60,698 bases of DNA from an uncultured Oscillospiraceae bacterium (GTDB taxonomy: Bacteria > Bacillota > Clostridia > Oscillospirales > Oscillospiraceae), in the NCBI GenBank assembly GCA_934567355.1, contig CAKTJC010000016.1:1-60698 (forward strand). Direction: 5' to 3'. Both the position numbers and the translations under genes were made by a program. Below the pieces are notes generated by a model, which worked only from the letters and a program-made list of their open reading frames with translations, did not search any database and was not told the DNA's origin. Numbering within the stretch: position 1 is the first letter of the stretch; every line of letters begins with the position of its first letter. Of this stretch, positions 37,882-47,340 are shown piece by piece.

Positions 37882-38712
37882 TCAAATTGCCATAGGGATT
37901 TCAAAATTAAACTCATGATACCGGTAGTTTTCCATCTTAAAGGAATCCTTGGTAAACTGGTAGAAATCCGTGATGCTCTCGTCCATCTTGAAGGTGGGCA
38001 CGTCATAGCCTTCCAATTCCAGCATGGCCTTGACGGCGGGAATGTGCCGGTCGTAGATGTGGCAGTCGGCAATCACATGCACCAATTCGCCCACCTTCAA
38101 TCCGCTGACCTGTGCCATCATGTGGGTCAGCACGGCATACTGCACCACGTTCCAGTTGTTGGCGGTGAGCATATCCTGAGAGCGCTGATTGAGAATGGCG
38201 TTGAGAGTGTCGCCGGTGACGTTGAAGGTCATGGAGTAGGCGCAGGGGTACAGGTTCATTTCGTGCAGGTCTTCAAAATTATAGATGTTGGTGAGAATGC
38301 GGCGGGAGGCGGGGTTGTGCTTCAGGTCATACAGCACCCGGTCAACCTGGTCGAACATGCCCTCTTTGTACTGGTGCCGGATGCCCAGCTGGTAGCCGTA
38401 GGCCTTGCCGATGGTGCCATCCTCCCCTGCCCATTCGTCCCAGACGTGGCTGCCCAGGTCACAGATGCGGTTGGACTTTTTCTGCCAAATCCACAGCATT
38501 TCGTCAATGGCGTTTTTCCAGTAGGTGCGCCGCAGTGTCATGATGGGAAATTCCTCTGCCAGATTGTAGCGGTTGACCACGCCGAATTTTTTGATGGTGT
38601 GGGCGGGGGTTCCGTCCGCCCAGTGGGGGCGAACCTCCAGGTGCTCATCCGAAAATCCATTCTCCAAAATATCCCGGCAGGTCTGCCGGTACAGCTCATC
38701 CGCTCTGCTCAT
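37882..38712 (-). CDS. thyA: Thymidylate synthase (ThyA)
   Basis: This 276-residue enzyme methylates dUMP to dTMP using methylene-tetrahydrofolate. The catalytic Cys lies in NLYPCAYSMTF (family PPCH variant), followed by LNQRSQDMLTANNWNVVQYAVL and the HIYDRHIPAVKAML segment. Length fits short bacterial ThyA with an insert. folA follows 9 bp later, and together they close the folate/thymidylate cycle. The promoter is clear. Confidence 0.95.
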   Translation of the reverse strand: MSRADELYRQTCRDILENGFSDEHLEVRPHWADGTPAHTIKKFGVVNRYNLAEEFPIMTLRRTYWKNAIDEMLWIWQKKSNRICDLGSHVWDEWAGEDGTIGKAYGYQLGIRHQYKEGMFDQVDRVLYDLKHNPASRRILTNIYNFEDLHEMNLYPCAYSMTFNVTGDTLNAILNQRSQDMLTANNWNVVQYAVLTHMMAQVSGLKVGELVHVIADCHIYDRHIPAVKAMLELEGYDVPTFKMDESITDFYQFTKDSFKMENYRYHEFNFEIPMAI

Positions 38713-38742
38713 CGCCGCGCCGTCCTTTCATTTGTTTGGTGT

Positions 38743-38771
38743 ATTATAACATGATGCTCTCTTGACTGCAA
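38743..38771 (-). promoter_or_regulatory. thyA-folA promoter
   Basis: Minus-strand TTGCAG, 17-nt spacer, TATAAT. Confidence 0.75.
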
Positions 38772-38783
38772 GAAACGTTTGCT

Positions 38784-38820
38784 AAAAAGGCGGCTGCAAA
38801 GCAATTGCCTTGCAGCCGCC
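38784..38820 (-). terminator. Terminator of the 1582-residue protein gene
   Basis: An 11-bp stem GGCGGCTGCAA/TTGCAGCCGCC with minor inner pairs is followed on the minus strand by TTTTT. Confidence 0.85.
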
Positions 38821-38835
38821 GGATATGAAATTTGC

Positions 38836-41800
38836 TTAGCCGACGAAACCGTCGGAATCTGCGGAGGTGGGATCAGTGATGGTGGTGGAACCATTGTCAC
38901 TGGGAGTGGTGGGCGTGGTGGCAGAATCCAGAACCACATACTGGCCGTTGATCCAACCTAGATCGGTACGGACCCAAGTCTCGGAGCCCACAGCCACGGT
39001 CTCGCGAACCACGACCTTGGAGGAGACCATGACCTTTGCCATCAGCGCGCCGTTGGAGCTGGAAGAGCTGCGCACATTGGCGGTGAAGCCGCCGGTGGCA
39101 ACGGTGCCGGTGGTGCCGGAACCGGCGGCGCCGATGCCGGTAATGGTCAGGTAGCTGACGCAGACCCAGCCGTTATCGGTGCGGCCCCAGCTCATGCCGC
39201 CGTCCAGCTTGCTCTCGTAGATCACGACACTGTTGTTCTTCTTCACGGTTGCCACCTCGGGGTAGCCCAGGCCGGAGCCGCTGCGAACCTTGATGTCCTG
39301 GTTGGCATAGCCCACGGCGATGGCACCGGCGGGAACGTTGGTGATGATGGTGACGCTGCCGGCATTGCCGTTGTTGCCGCCGTTGGGGACATTGGTCAGG
39401 GTGCCCAGGCGGATATAATCCTTGCACACCCAGCCCTGGTCAATCCGGACCCACTGTGTACCGTTGGAGGCGGTGGCCTCCTCGTAAATCTTTACGTTGG
39501 TACCGTTGGGCAGGCTGGTCACCTGGGCATTCTCTACGCCTGCGCCGCTGCGGACGTTCACCGTGGTGTTGCACACGATGTAGGCCGGGGTGGCCTCCGC
39601 CGTGGAGGGAGTCGTAGGTGCGGTGGTGGGAGCAGAGGGAGCGGCGGGGTCAATGGTGGTGCCGGTGGAGCCGGGGGTCAGAGCCACATTCATGGCGTTG
39701 CTCTTGTCGCACAGCAGAATCCAGCCGGTGCTGTTGCCGCAAACCACTTCGCCGAACAGGGCGCCGTAGTAGGGGTTGGAGGCATCCACAACATCGTTGA
39801 CCTTGTAGTTGATAACCGTTACCTTCTCGTCTCTGTACAGGGTATACATGATATCCTGCTCCACCAGGTTCAGGTCATTGTAGATGGGAACACTGGGGGT
39901 AACCACAGTGGCAATGGTGCTGCCCATCTTCATGAAGTCCATGTTAATCCAGCCCACATACTCACCCAGCTGGGCACGCCACATGGCCTTGCCCGGCTGC
40001 TCGGTCAGGCTGATTTCGTACAGCTCCACAGCCACGCCCTTGGTCAGGACAATCACATCTCTGGGAAGGCCCGTCTTGTCATAGGTGTTGGCGGTGGCGT
40101 TGACGCTGTTGATCTTGCCCTTGGCAATCACTGCGCCCAGAGGCTGCTCCTTGGGGGTATTCAGGCTCACCTCGGTGAGGTCGATGAAGCCGTTCTTGCC
40201 GTCGATATTCACCTGGCCCCAGAGGGTGGTGCCGTCGAAGGTGACGTTGGTGATGGCAATGCCCATATTGTTGACCCGGAGGATCTGGACGGAGCTGGTC
40301 TTGTCCATCATGTTGTAGAGCTTCAGCTGCTCCACCTTCACGGTGCCAGCCAGGCCCGCAAAGCTCACAGCCTTGTTCACCTCTACCCAGCCGACAATCT
40401 TGTTCACCTGGACCTTGCCCCAAACGGTGCCGTCCACAATTCTCCAGTTCAGGATGGTGACATAGTTGCCGGCGCTGATGGTCAGCAGGGGGTTGCTGGT
40501 AGTGGTGGCCTCTTCGTAGACCACTGCGCCGGGGGCATTGGCCGTGCCGGTAACCACCACGGAGGCGGCGATGGCAGGGTTGCCGGGGTTATCCGTGGTG
40601 GCCTCGCCGGTGGGAACCAGCTTGCCGTCGTCCAGGATGAACCAGTGATAGTTGGCCGGGCTGCGGTCGTCGTTGATATAGCCGTAGCCCATATCAATCA
40701 CGCCATGGTTGATTTCGTTGGTGTAGAGCACCAGCTCACGGCGCTCGATGGTAACCAGGTTGCCTGCTTCCAGCTGACCGGCTGCCGCATTCAGGGCGGA
40801 TGCGGTGTCATTTGCGTAGTAGCTCAGCGTGGTACCGGCCTTCATGGTGACATGATCCAGCTGAACCAGATCCCAGCGGATCCAGCCAACCACGGAGCCC
40901 ACTGCCACCTTGGCATAGGTGCCCGTTGCGTTGGACTTGCTGCCGTATACCCGGGCCAGAACGTTCACGGTGCTGCCCTTGGGCAGAGTGTAGGCGCTGG
41001 GCTTGTCGGAGAAGGTCACGCTGCCGGTGGCGGGGTCGGAGGTCTCGTCCCAGGCCACGTTGCCGTTGTTGTCCTCGTAGACCACGGCATTGCCGGTGAG
41101 GGTGCCGGTCATATAACCGGCGCCGCTGAGGCTGGTGATGCCCACAGGCTTGACGTTCTCACGGAACATGGTCACATCGGCCATCTTAATCCATGCAGGA
41201 TTGGTCTTGTTGACGAAGGTGCGGCCCCACAGGACGCCGTCGGACAGGGCCCAGTTCTCGCTGAACTTGGTATTGTCCTCGCCCACGGTGACGTAGGTGC
41301 CCTTTACCAGGGAGGCAAAGAACTTGCTGCGGGTGCTGGGCTGCTCATAGGCATCTGCCGTGGCCACAGTCACCTTGGCGTTGAAGGCCTTCATCCGGAC
41401 ATCATCGATGTTCAGCCAGCCGGTCTTGTCGCCGATGGTTACCTTGCCGAACACGTGAACCTTATCCACCGCGGTGAAGGCGGTGATGTTCACTACGGTG
41501 CCCTGCTGCAGGGTCAGAATAAATTCGGAGTGGTAGGAAGGATTGGCATACAGCTTGGTGCCATCCTTGGTCATTGTCTTGTCTTCGAAGGTGGTGGTGC
41601 CCTGAATCACAGCGGGATAGCCCTGGAAGGAGGTAACCACATTGTCCAGCTCGCTGTTGTCGTCCTTGCTGCCGGGAGTGGGATCCACGAACTCGGAATC
41701 CAGCTTGATGTAGTCCATGCACACCCAGCCGCGGTCGATATGGCCCCAGTAGAAGCCGTTGACAATCACCCGCTCGCTGACGGTGACACGGCTGCCCAGA

Positions 41801-43584
41801 GCGGCCACGCCCACCAGAGCATTGGTGGTGCCCGCAGCGCTGCGGATATTCACGCCGGTGGAGCAGTTCACAACGGTACCGCCCACGCCGTAGCCGGTGC
41901 TGCCGCTGGTGGAAGCGGTGGTGGTGACATAGTTCAGGTTAATCCAGCCCTGGTCAATCAGGCCCCATGCCACGCCGTTCACAACCTCTTTCCGCAGGAT
42001 AACCACGGAGGTGCCGGGGGCCAGGGTGGTGAGCTTGGTATAGCCGGCACCCGGTCCGGAGCGGACATTCAGGCTGACGGAGCTGCTGACCACGGCGGAG
42101 CCGCCGGTGGTGACATTGCCGCCGGGCTGGGTATTCTGCTTCAGGGTAACATAGCCCATGGAAATCCAGCCCTGGTCGATATGGCCCCAGGCTGCGCCGT
42201 CCACAGTGGTCTGCTCGTACACGGTGATGGCAGTGCCCTCGTTCAGCCGGGTGGCCAGGGGGTTGCTCACGCCGGGAGCGGTACGGACATTCACCTTGGC
42301 AGCGCCGGTCACGGTGCCGGGAGTGCCGCCGGTGAGGGTGGGATTGGTGACGGTGCTGTTGCTCTTCTTATAGGTGGTGTAGGCCAGGAAAATCCAGCCC
42401 TTGGAGCAGTAGCCCCACTTGCCGCTGCTGTCCGTCATGGCGATGGTCACCTGCTCGCCCCGCTTCAGGGTGCCCACCTTGGCAGACTTTGCGTCGGCAC
42501 CCTTGCGGATGTTCACATAGTCGTCGGTGATGGTGACGGTGGTGGTGGGGACGGTAACAGGCATCTTGCTGGGGTTGTCGTACAGCATGACCCAGCCGCC
42601 GGTGGACAGCTTAATCCACTTCTCCAGGCCGACTACCTTCTCGGCCACAACGGTAACGGTGACGTCCCGGGTGATTTCGTCCACCTTGGCCGCACCGGCC
42701 ATGGGCTCGTTCAGAACCTCCAGGACGGCCTTCTCATCCAGGCCCCGGGCTGCGTAAATAACGTAGGCGGGCAGGCTGTAGTTGGCGGCCACAGGCTCGG
42801 TATTGCCGCTCTGCTGCCAGCGGGCAGACAGAACCTTACCGGCGGTGGCGGAGCTGACACCGGTCACCAGTGCGGTGCCGCTGTACCAGCCCAGGAACTC
42901 GTAACCGGCCCAGACAGGGGTGGCTACGGTGATGGCATTGTTGGAAACGGCGCTGAACACCTGAATCTGATACTTGTTGCCGGGGACACTGTCGTTGCCC
43001 ACGTAGAACAGGGTATAGCCCAGGTTGCCGCTGCTGCTTGCGCTGTAGGTTCCGTTGAGGAACAGGTTGGCAATGGCCAGACGGCGGGCCAGAACGGCAT
43101 AGGCGGCGGTGTCGTTGGCAAAGCCGGCCATGTCGAAGGTGCAGATGGCATTGGCCATGGCAGAGGCGGAGCGCTCAGGCTTGCCCATCTCGGCAATAAG
43201 GTTGTTGGCCCAGTCGGCGCTGCCGTTGCCGTCGGTATAGGTCATCCAGACTGCGGCATCCCGCTGCTTCTGCACCAGCTGCATGGAGCCAAACTTAGCG
43301 TTCACCTGAGCGACGCATTTATCCAGCTCATCCCGCAGGAGCTTATCTGCATTGGCCTCGTTGATGGTCTGCCCCTGGGTGCCAGGGGTGCCGTAGCCAA
43401 TCTTCCACTGGCTGCCCACTTGATAGGCGTTCTTGTGGAAGCCCACGGATTCCTTAATTACCCGGATGCCGGCCTCGCTGACCGTAGCCGTTGCCGCAGC
43501 CGCTGCGGCGGAGATGGCTGCGGTGGGGATCAGGCTGATCAGCAGCACGATGGCAAGCATCAGGCAAGCAAATCTCTTTTTCAT
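38836..43584 (-). CDS. Giant secreted GH24-like (inactive) protein with about 15 SH3b repeats
   Basis: This 1582-residue protein has a signal peptide (about 1-30) and a GH24/T4-lysozyme-like domain (about 36-190). Aligned without gaps to the neighbouring paralogue, the catalytic Glu, Asp and Thr positions are Val47, Val56 and Lys61, so it is probably no muramidase. An InlB B-repeat-like segment (FLGWYS, LSARW) follows near 250. The remainder is roughly 15 SH3b units with motifs such as VNVRSGAG, DQGWV and WGHID; those in the middle (about 690-1270) are diverged. The last 25 residues are Thr/Ser/Asp-rich. No sortase motif or anchor was seen. It may bind wall or matrix. The gene shares a promoter layout with its paralogue. 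Confidence 0.8.
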   Translation of the reverse strand: MKKRFACLMLAIVLLISLIPTAAISAAAAAATATVSEAGIRVIKESVGFHKNAYQVGSQWKIGYGTPGTQGQTINEANADKLLRDELDKCVAQVNAKFGSMQLVQKQRDAAVWMTYTDGNGSADWANNLIAEMGKPERSASAMANAICTFDMAGFANDTAAYAVLARRLAIANLFLNGTYSASSSGNLGYTLFYVGNDSVPGNKYQIQVFSAVSNNAITVATPVWAGYEFLGWYSGTALVTGVSSATAGKVLSARWQQSGNTEPVAANYSLPAYVIYAARGLDEKAVLEVLNEPMAGAAKVDEITRDVTVTVVAEKVVGLEKWIKLSTGGWVMLYDNPSKMPVTVPTTTVTITDDYVNIRKGADAKSAKVGTLKRGEQVTIAMTDSSGKWGYCSKGWIFLAYTTYKKSNSTVTNPTLTGGTPGTVTGAAKVNVRTAPGVSNPLATRLNEGTAITVYEQTTVDGAAWGHIDQGWISMGYVTLKQNTQPGGNVTTGGSAVVSSSVSLNVRSGPGAGYTKLTTLAPGTSVVILRKEVVNGVAWGLIDQGWINLNYVTTTASTSGSTGYGVGGTVVNCSTGVNIRSAAGTTNALVGVAALGSRVTVSERVIVNGFYWGHIDRGWVCMDYIKLDSEFVDPTPGSKDDNSELDNVVTSFQGYPAVIQGTTTFEDKTMTKDGTKLYANPSYHSEFILTLQQGTVVNITAFTAVDKVHVFGKVTIGDKTGWLNIDDVRMKAFNAKVTVATADAYEQPSTRSKFFASLVKGTYVTVGEDNTKFSENWALSDGVLWGRTFVNKTNPAWIKMADVTMFRENVKPVGITSLSGAGYMTGTLTGNAVVYEDNNGNVAWDETSDPATGSVTFSDKPSAYTLPKGSTVNVLARVYGSKSNATGTYAKVAVGSVVGWIRWDLVQLDHVTMKAGTTLSYYANDTASALNAAAGQLEAGNLVTIERRELVLYTNEINHGVIDMGYGYINDDRSPANYHWFILDDGKLVPTGEATTDNPGNPAIAASVVVTGTANAPGAVVYEEATTTSNPLLTISAGNYVTILNWRIVDGTVWGKVQVNKIVGWVEVNKAVSFAGLAGTVKVEQLKLYNMMDKTSSVQILRVNNMGIAITNVTFDGTTLWGQVNIDGKNGFIDLTEVSLNTPKEQPLGAVIAKGKINSVNATANTYDKTGLPRDVIVLTKGVAVELYEISLTEQPGKAMWRAQLGEYVGWINMDFMKMGSTIATVVTPSVPIYNDLNLVEQDIMYTLYRDEKVTVINYKVNDVVDASNPYYGALFGEVVCGNSTGWILLCDKSNAMNVALTPGSTGTTIDPAAPSAPTTAPTTPSTAEATPAYIVCNTTVNVRSGAGVENAQVTSLPNGTNVKIYEEATASNGTQWVRIDQGWVCKDYIRLGTLTNVPNGGNNGNAGSVTIITNVPAGAIAVGYANQDIKVRSGSGLGYPEVATVKKNNSVVIYESKLDGGMSWGRTDNGWVCVSYLTITGIGAAGSGTTGTVATGGFTANVRSSSSSNGALMAKVMVSSKVVVRETVAVGSETWVRTDLGWINGQYVVLDSATTPTTPSDNGSTTITDPTSADSDGFVG

Positions 43585-43623
43585 AGAAACCTACTCCTTT
43601 ACACTGAATTGTAAGTTACTGGT

Positions 43624-43652
43624 ATTATAACAGGATTGGTTACAAATTGCAA
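43624..43652 (-). promoter_or_regulatory. Promoter of the 1582-residue protein gene
   Basis: Minus-strand TTGCAA, 17-nt spacer TTTGTAACCAATCCTGT, TATAAT. It is alignable to the paralogue's promoter. Confidence 0.75.
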
Positions 43653-43671
43653 CCCCAAATGGAGAATTTCT

Positions 43672-43684
43672 TTACAATTTGTAA
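43672..43684. promoter_or_regulatory. Palindromic box TTACAAATTGTAA
   Basis: An inverted repeat with 5-bp arms (TTACA-3 nt-TGTAA) lies about 20 bp upstream of the -35. A near-identical box precedes the paralogous gene. Confidence 0.45.
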
Positions 43685-43803
43685 TTTTTGTTTCTTTATG
43701 ACGAAAGCTCCACATTTTTGTTATAAAATGGGGAGCTTTGTCGTTTTCCGACTCAGGAATTGCAACTTCTCGCTGCCAATACCAGAATCATTCAATTACA
43801 ATT

Positions 43804-45993
43804 TTAATGCCAGGTCACGCTGCCGGTGGTGCCGGTAGTCATCTGAACATAGCTCATGCACACCCAGCCGTTGGCAATGCGGCCCCAGTAGACACCGTTG
43901 ACGGTGGTCAGCTCATAAATGACGACCGTGGTGCCTGCGGTCAGGCGACCGACGATGGCATTGTTGGTGCCTGCACCTGCGCGGATGTTCATGTTGGTGG
44001 TCACCTTGCCCTGGTAGCCGGTGGAGGGGATGGTGACGGTGCTGCCGCCGGTGGAGTTCAGACGGATGTAGGTCATGCACACCCACTGGTTGGTGCCGAT
44101 GCGGCCCCACTGCTGGGTGCCCACGGTGGTAACCTCGTAGACGGTAACCTGGGTGCCGGGGGTCAGGGAGCCCACCTTGGCATAGTTGATGCCTGCGCCG
44201 TTGCGGACGTTCAGGGCGGTGGAGCTGATGACGGTACCGGTGCCGGTGGTGGCGGTATTGGTGGTGTTGTTGGTGCTGCCGTTCAGGATAACGTAGGACA
44301 GGCACACCCACTGGTTGGTGCCGATGCGGCCCCACTCAGCGCCGTTGACGGTGACGCGTTCGTAGATGTTCACGGCAGTGCCGCCGGCCAGACTGCCCAC
44401 CCGGGTATAGCCCACGCCTGCGCCGCTGCGGACATTCAGGTTGGTGTTGGCCCGGACGGTGCCGGTGGCGATCACGGTGCCGTTGTTGGTGTTGTTATTA
44501 TTGTTGTTCGTCAGCTGGATGTAGTTCATGCTGACCCAACCCTTGTCGGTCTGACCCCAAATCATGCCGTTTGCGTTGCTCTGAGCGTAAATCTTCACCA
44601 CGGTACCCTTGGTGTAGTAGGCAACGGTGGAATAGCCGAGACCCGGGCCGCTGCGGACGCGCAGGCCGGTAGCGGTGACGGTGCCGGTCTGGTAGGAGCC
44701 GGTGTTGTTATTGTTATTGCTGCCGGTGCCTTCCCAGGTCACACCGCCGGTGCTGCCGGTATTGCCGGTGTTGGAATTGGAGGAATCCAGCTTCACATAG
44801 CTCAGGGAGATCCAGCGGTTGTCGCCGATGCGGCCCCAGAAGGCGCCGTTGACGCTGACAGTCTCATAGATGTTTACACGCTGGCCGTTGTAAGCGGAGG
44901 AAACAACAGGATAATTGGTGCCTGCGCCGCTGCGGACGTTCACGCTGGTCTTGCAGACCACGGTGCCGGTGGACACGACGGTGGTGCTGCCGTTGCCGGT
45001 GCTGCCGGTATTGCCGCCGGTGGTGGTGCCGCCGGAAACATAGTTGGTGTTGGAAAGCTCCAGCCAGCCGTCAATGCAGCGGCCCCACAGCACATTGCCA
45101 ACCTGGGCGGTTTCCACGATCACGAGCTGCGTGCCGGAGGAAACGGTGCCGGTCTGGGTGTAGTTGCTGCCTGCGCCGTTGCGCAGATAGGAGTAGGTGC
45201 TGGTGACGGACACGGGAGTGCCGTACTGTGCGTACAGCGTCCGGCCGGCAGTGGAGGAATTCAGGTACTTCACGCCGGAGCCGCCGGTGGGGGAGGTGAA
45301 CCAGCCGCCGAAGGTGACGCCGGACTTGCTGGGATTGGCTGCCAGAATGCTCACGTCGGAGCCGGACAGATAAGCCTGCATCTTATCCTCGCCGCCGGAA
45401 CCGGCAGTGCCGCCGTTCGGGTCAAGGATGACGTATGTATACCCGGCAGGAGCGGACTTGCTGTAGATGCCGTTGAGGTACAGGTTGGCCTCTGCCAGAC
45501 GGCGGTTGAGCAGGGTGGCGTCCGGAGTGGAACCCACGTTTGCCCACAGGGAAATGGCAAACAGGAAGGTGTTCACATCGGAGTTGCGGGTCACGGCTTC
45601 GTAGAAACGGCCGCCCTGGGTCGTCCAGTCGGTGCCGCAGTTGAAGCTGAAGCTGACCAGTGCATCGTGCTGATACTGGTTCAGATACAGATTGGTGCGG
45701 GCGGTGAACTCATTGATCTTGGTGTTGATGGTGTTCAGCCGGTCGCGCAGCGCCAGGTCGGCCTGTGCTTCGGTCATGGTCTGGCCGGAGACGCCGGTGG
45801 TGCCGTAGCCGATGGTCCACTGGTTCACATCCCAGTAGGCCGAGGCGCTGAAGCCCTCGAACTGTTTGATCAGGCTGACCACATTCTCACTGTAATTCAG
45901 GTTGGAGGCAGCCTGGGCGGAAATAACTCCCAGGGGGAGCAGGCTGATGACAAGCACCAGAGCCATGATCATGCAAGTGATTCTTCTTTTCAT
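43804..45993 (-). CDS. Secreted GH24 lysozyme-like protein with six SH3b repeats
   Basis: This 729-residue protein has a signal peptide (about 1-29), then a GH24 lysozyme domain (about 36-185) with intact catalytic residues Glu46, Asp55 and Thr60 in FEGF, YWD and WTIGYG, and SFSFNCG further on. An InlB B-repeat-like region (about 195-270) leads to six SH3b repeats of about 60-75 residues, separated by Asn/Thr/Gly-rich linkers. Such SH3b arrays bind the cell wall. It is a likely secreted muramidase acting on its own or a competitor's wall. It is the tandem neighbour of the inactive 1582-residue paralogue, with its own promoter. Confidence 0.88.
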   Translation of the reverse strand: MKRRITCMIMALVLVISLLPLGVISAQAASNLNYSENVVSLIKQFEGFSASAYWDVNQWTIGYGTTGVSGQTMTEAQADLALRDRLNTINTKINEFTARTNLYLNQYQHDALVSFSFNCGTDWTTQGGRFYEAVTRNSDVNTFLFAISLWANVGSTPDATLLNRRLAEANLYLNGIYSKSAPAGYTYVILDPNGGTAGSGGEDKMQAYLSGSDVSILAANPSKSGVTFGGWFTSPTGGSGVKYLNSSTAGRTLYAQYGTPVSVTSTYSYLRNGAGSNYTQTGTVSSGTQLVIVETAQVGNVLWGRCIDGWLELSNTNYVSGGTTTGGNTGSTGNGSTTVVSTGTVVCKTSVNVRSGAGTNYPVVSSAYNGQRVNIYETVSVNGAFWGRIGDNRWISLSYVKLDSSNSNTGNTGSTGGVTWEGTGSNNNNNTGSYQTGTVTATGLRVRSGPGLGYSTVAYYTKGTVVKIYAQSNANGMIWGQTDKGWVSMNYIQLTNNNNNNTNNGTVIATGTVRANTNLNVRSGAGVGYTRVGSLAGGTAVNIYERVTVNGAEWGRIGTNQWVCLSYVILNGSTNNTTNTATTGTGTVISSTALNVRNGAGINYAKVGSLTPGTQVTVYEVTTVGTQQWGRIGTNQWVCMTYIRLNSTGGSTVTIPSTGYQGKVTTNMNIRAGAGTNNAIVGRLTAGTTVVIYELTTVNGVYWGRIANGWVCMSYVQMTTGTTGSVTWH

Positions 45994-46028
45994 AAACTAC
46001 TTGCTCCTTTATCAGTTTTGATGGCCTC

Positions 46029-46057
46029 ATTATAGCAGAGTCTGTGACAAAATGCAA
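46029..46057 (-). promoter_or_regulatory. Promoter of the 729-residue lysozyme gene
   Basis: Minus-strand TTGCAT, 17-nt spacer TTTGTCACAGACTCTGC, TATAAT with extended TGC. Confidence 0.75.
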
Positions 46058-46065
46058 CAGGTAAA

Positions 46066-46079
46066 TTACAATTTGTTAC
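46066..46079. promoter_or_regulatory. Box GTAACAAATTGTAA
   Basis: It nearly matches the box at 43672-43684 and sits 9 bp upstream of the -35. Confidence 0.45.
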
Positions 46080-46106
46080 TATTTATTTCTTAAATTTTTC
46101 TTAGCG

Positions 46107-46135
46107 TTGACTTTCAAACGTCCTCTTGGTATACT
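46107..46135 (+). promoter_or_regulatory. mnmA promoter
   Basis: TTGACT, 17-nt spacer, TATACT, about 22 bp before the start codon. Confidence 0.8.
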
Positions 46136-46157
46136 CGGAAGCAAAGGAGGCCGGAAA

Positions 46158-47237
46158 ATGAAGGCTTTGATCGGAATGAGCGGCGGTGTGGACAGCTCCG
46201 TGGCCGCGCTGCTGATGCAGCAGGCGGGTTACGAGTGCATCGGCGCCACCATGCGGCTGTATGCCGGGCAGGTGGAAAGTGCCAACGGCACCAAGACCTG
46301 CTGCTCCCTGGACGATGTGGAGGATGCGCGCAGCGTCGCCCGCCGGATGGGGATCGCGCACTATGTGTTTAATTTCACCGACGAATTTTATAAGGACGTC
46401 ATTGATAAGTTTGTAGATACCTATTATAAAGGAGGCACCCCCAATCCCTGCATCGACTGCAACCGCTTCCTGAAGTTCGGCAAGCTGGTGCAGCGGGCGC
46501 GGGAGCTGGGCTGCGACTGTGTGGTGTCCGGCCACTATGCAAAGGTGGAGCGCGACGGCAGCACCGGCCGGTATCTTCTGAAGCGGGCGGCGGACAGCGC
46601 CAAGGATCAGACCTATTTCCTGGCCTGCCTGACCCAGGAGCAGCTTTCCATGGTGCGCTTCCCCCTGGGCGACCTGACCAAGGAGCAGGTGCGCGAGATT
46701 GCCGCCCAACACGGCTTCGTCACCGCCCGGAAGCATGACAGCCAGGATATTTGCTTCGTTCCCGGCGGGGACTATACCGCCTTCCTGGAGGAGTACACCG
46801 GAAAGGCACTGGAGCCGGGCAATTTCCTGGATCTGCAGGGCTGCCCCGTGGGGCGGCACCGGGGGGCGGTGTGCTATACCATCGGCCAGCGCAGGGGCTT
46901 GGGGATCGCTATGGGGGAGCCGGTTTATGTCTGCGGCAAGGACATGGCAGCCAACACCGTTACCGTCGGCCCCAATCAGGCACTGTTCTCCACATCCCTG
47001 CTGGCAAACGAGTGGGTGTGGTATCCCTTTGCGGAATTGACGCAGCCCATGCGCGTCACCGCGAAGATCCGCCACAGTCAGTATGACCGTCCCGCTACCG
47101 TCACGCCGGAAGCAGACGGTTTTGCCCGGGTGACCTTCGACGAGCCCCAACGCGCCATTTCCCCGGGGCAGGCAGTCGTCCTCTACAGCGGCGATACCGT
47201 CGTCGGCGGCGGCACCATCGTCAGTGCGGAAGCATAG
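46158..47237 (+). CDS. mnmA: tRNA-specific 2-thiouridylase MnmA
   Basis: This 359-residue PP-loop enzyme thiolates U34 of Glu, Gln and Lys tRNAs. ATP loop GMSGGVDSSVA (residues 6-16); the two catalytic cysteines lie in NPCIDCNR (about 104) and DSQDICFVPGG (about 199). The C-terminal beta domain has the ARIRHSQYD-like KIRHSQYD. The ATG at 46158 follows AAAGGAGG. The sulfur donor (a cysteine desulfurase) is not adjacent. The gene stands alone. Confidence 0.97.
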   Translation: MKALIGMSGGVDSSVAALLMQQAGYECIGATMRLYAGQVESANGTKTCCSLDDVEDARSVARRMGIAHYVFNFTDEFYKDVIDKFVDTYYKGGTPNPCIDCNRFLKFGKLVQRARELGCDCVVSGHYAKVERDGSTGRYLLKRAADSAKDQTYFLACLTQEQLSMVRFPLGDLTKEQVREIAAQHGFVTARKHDSQDICFVPGGDYTAFLEEYTGKALEPGNFLDLQGCPVGRHRGAVCYTIGQRRGLGIAMGEPVYVCGKDMAANTVTVGPNQALFSTSLLANEWVWYPFAELTQPMRVTAKIRHSQYDRPATVTPEADGFARVTFDEPQRAISPGQAVVLYSGDTVVGGGTIVSAEA

Positions 47238-47340
47238 GGATACATTATAATATATACAGTTCCCGGCAATTTGCGCCTGCCCCGGCGGCACGTCTTGCGC
47301 ATTTGCCCGGTAGACTGGCGGTAAGGAGGGAAAAAGGAAG

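Noticed and set aside
40645..43614. Very long (989 residues) plus-strand frame opposite the SH3b gene
   Set aside because: Composition mirrors the repeats on the other strand (Gly/His/Ala-rich, low complexity), and it lacks a signal or ribosome binding site.
38836..45993. CRISPR-like periodicity in the repeat proteins
   Set aside because: The repeats are coding SH3b modules of about 180-220 bp with diverged DNA, not short identical repeats with unique spacers.
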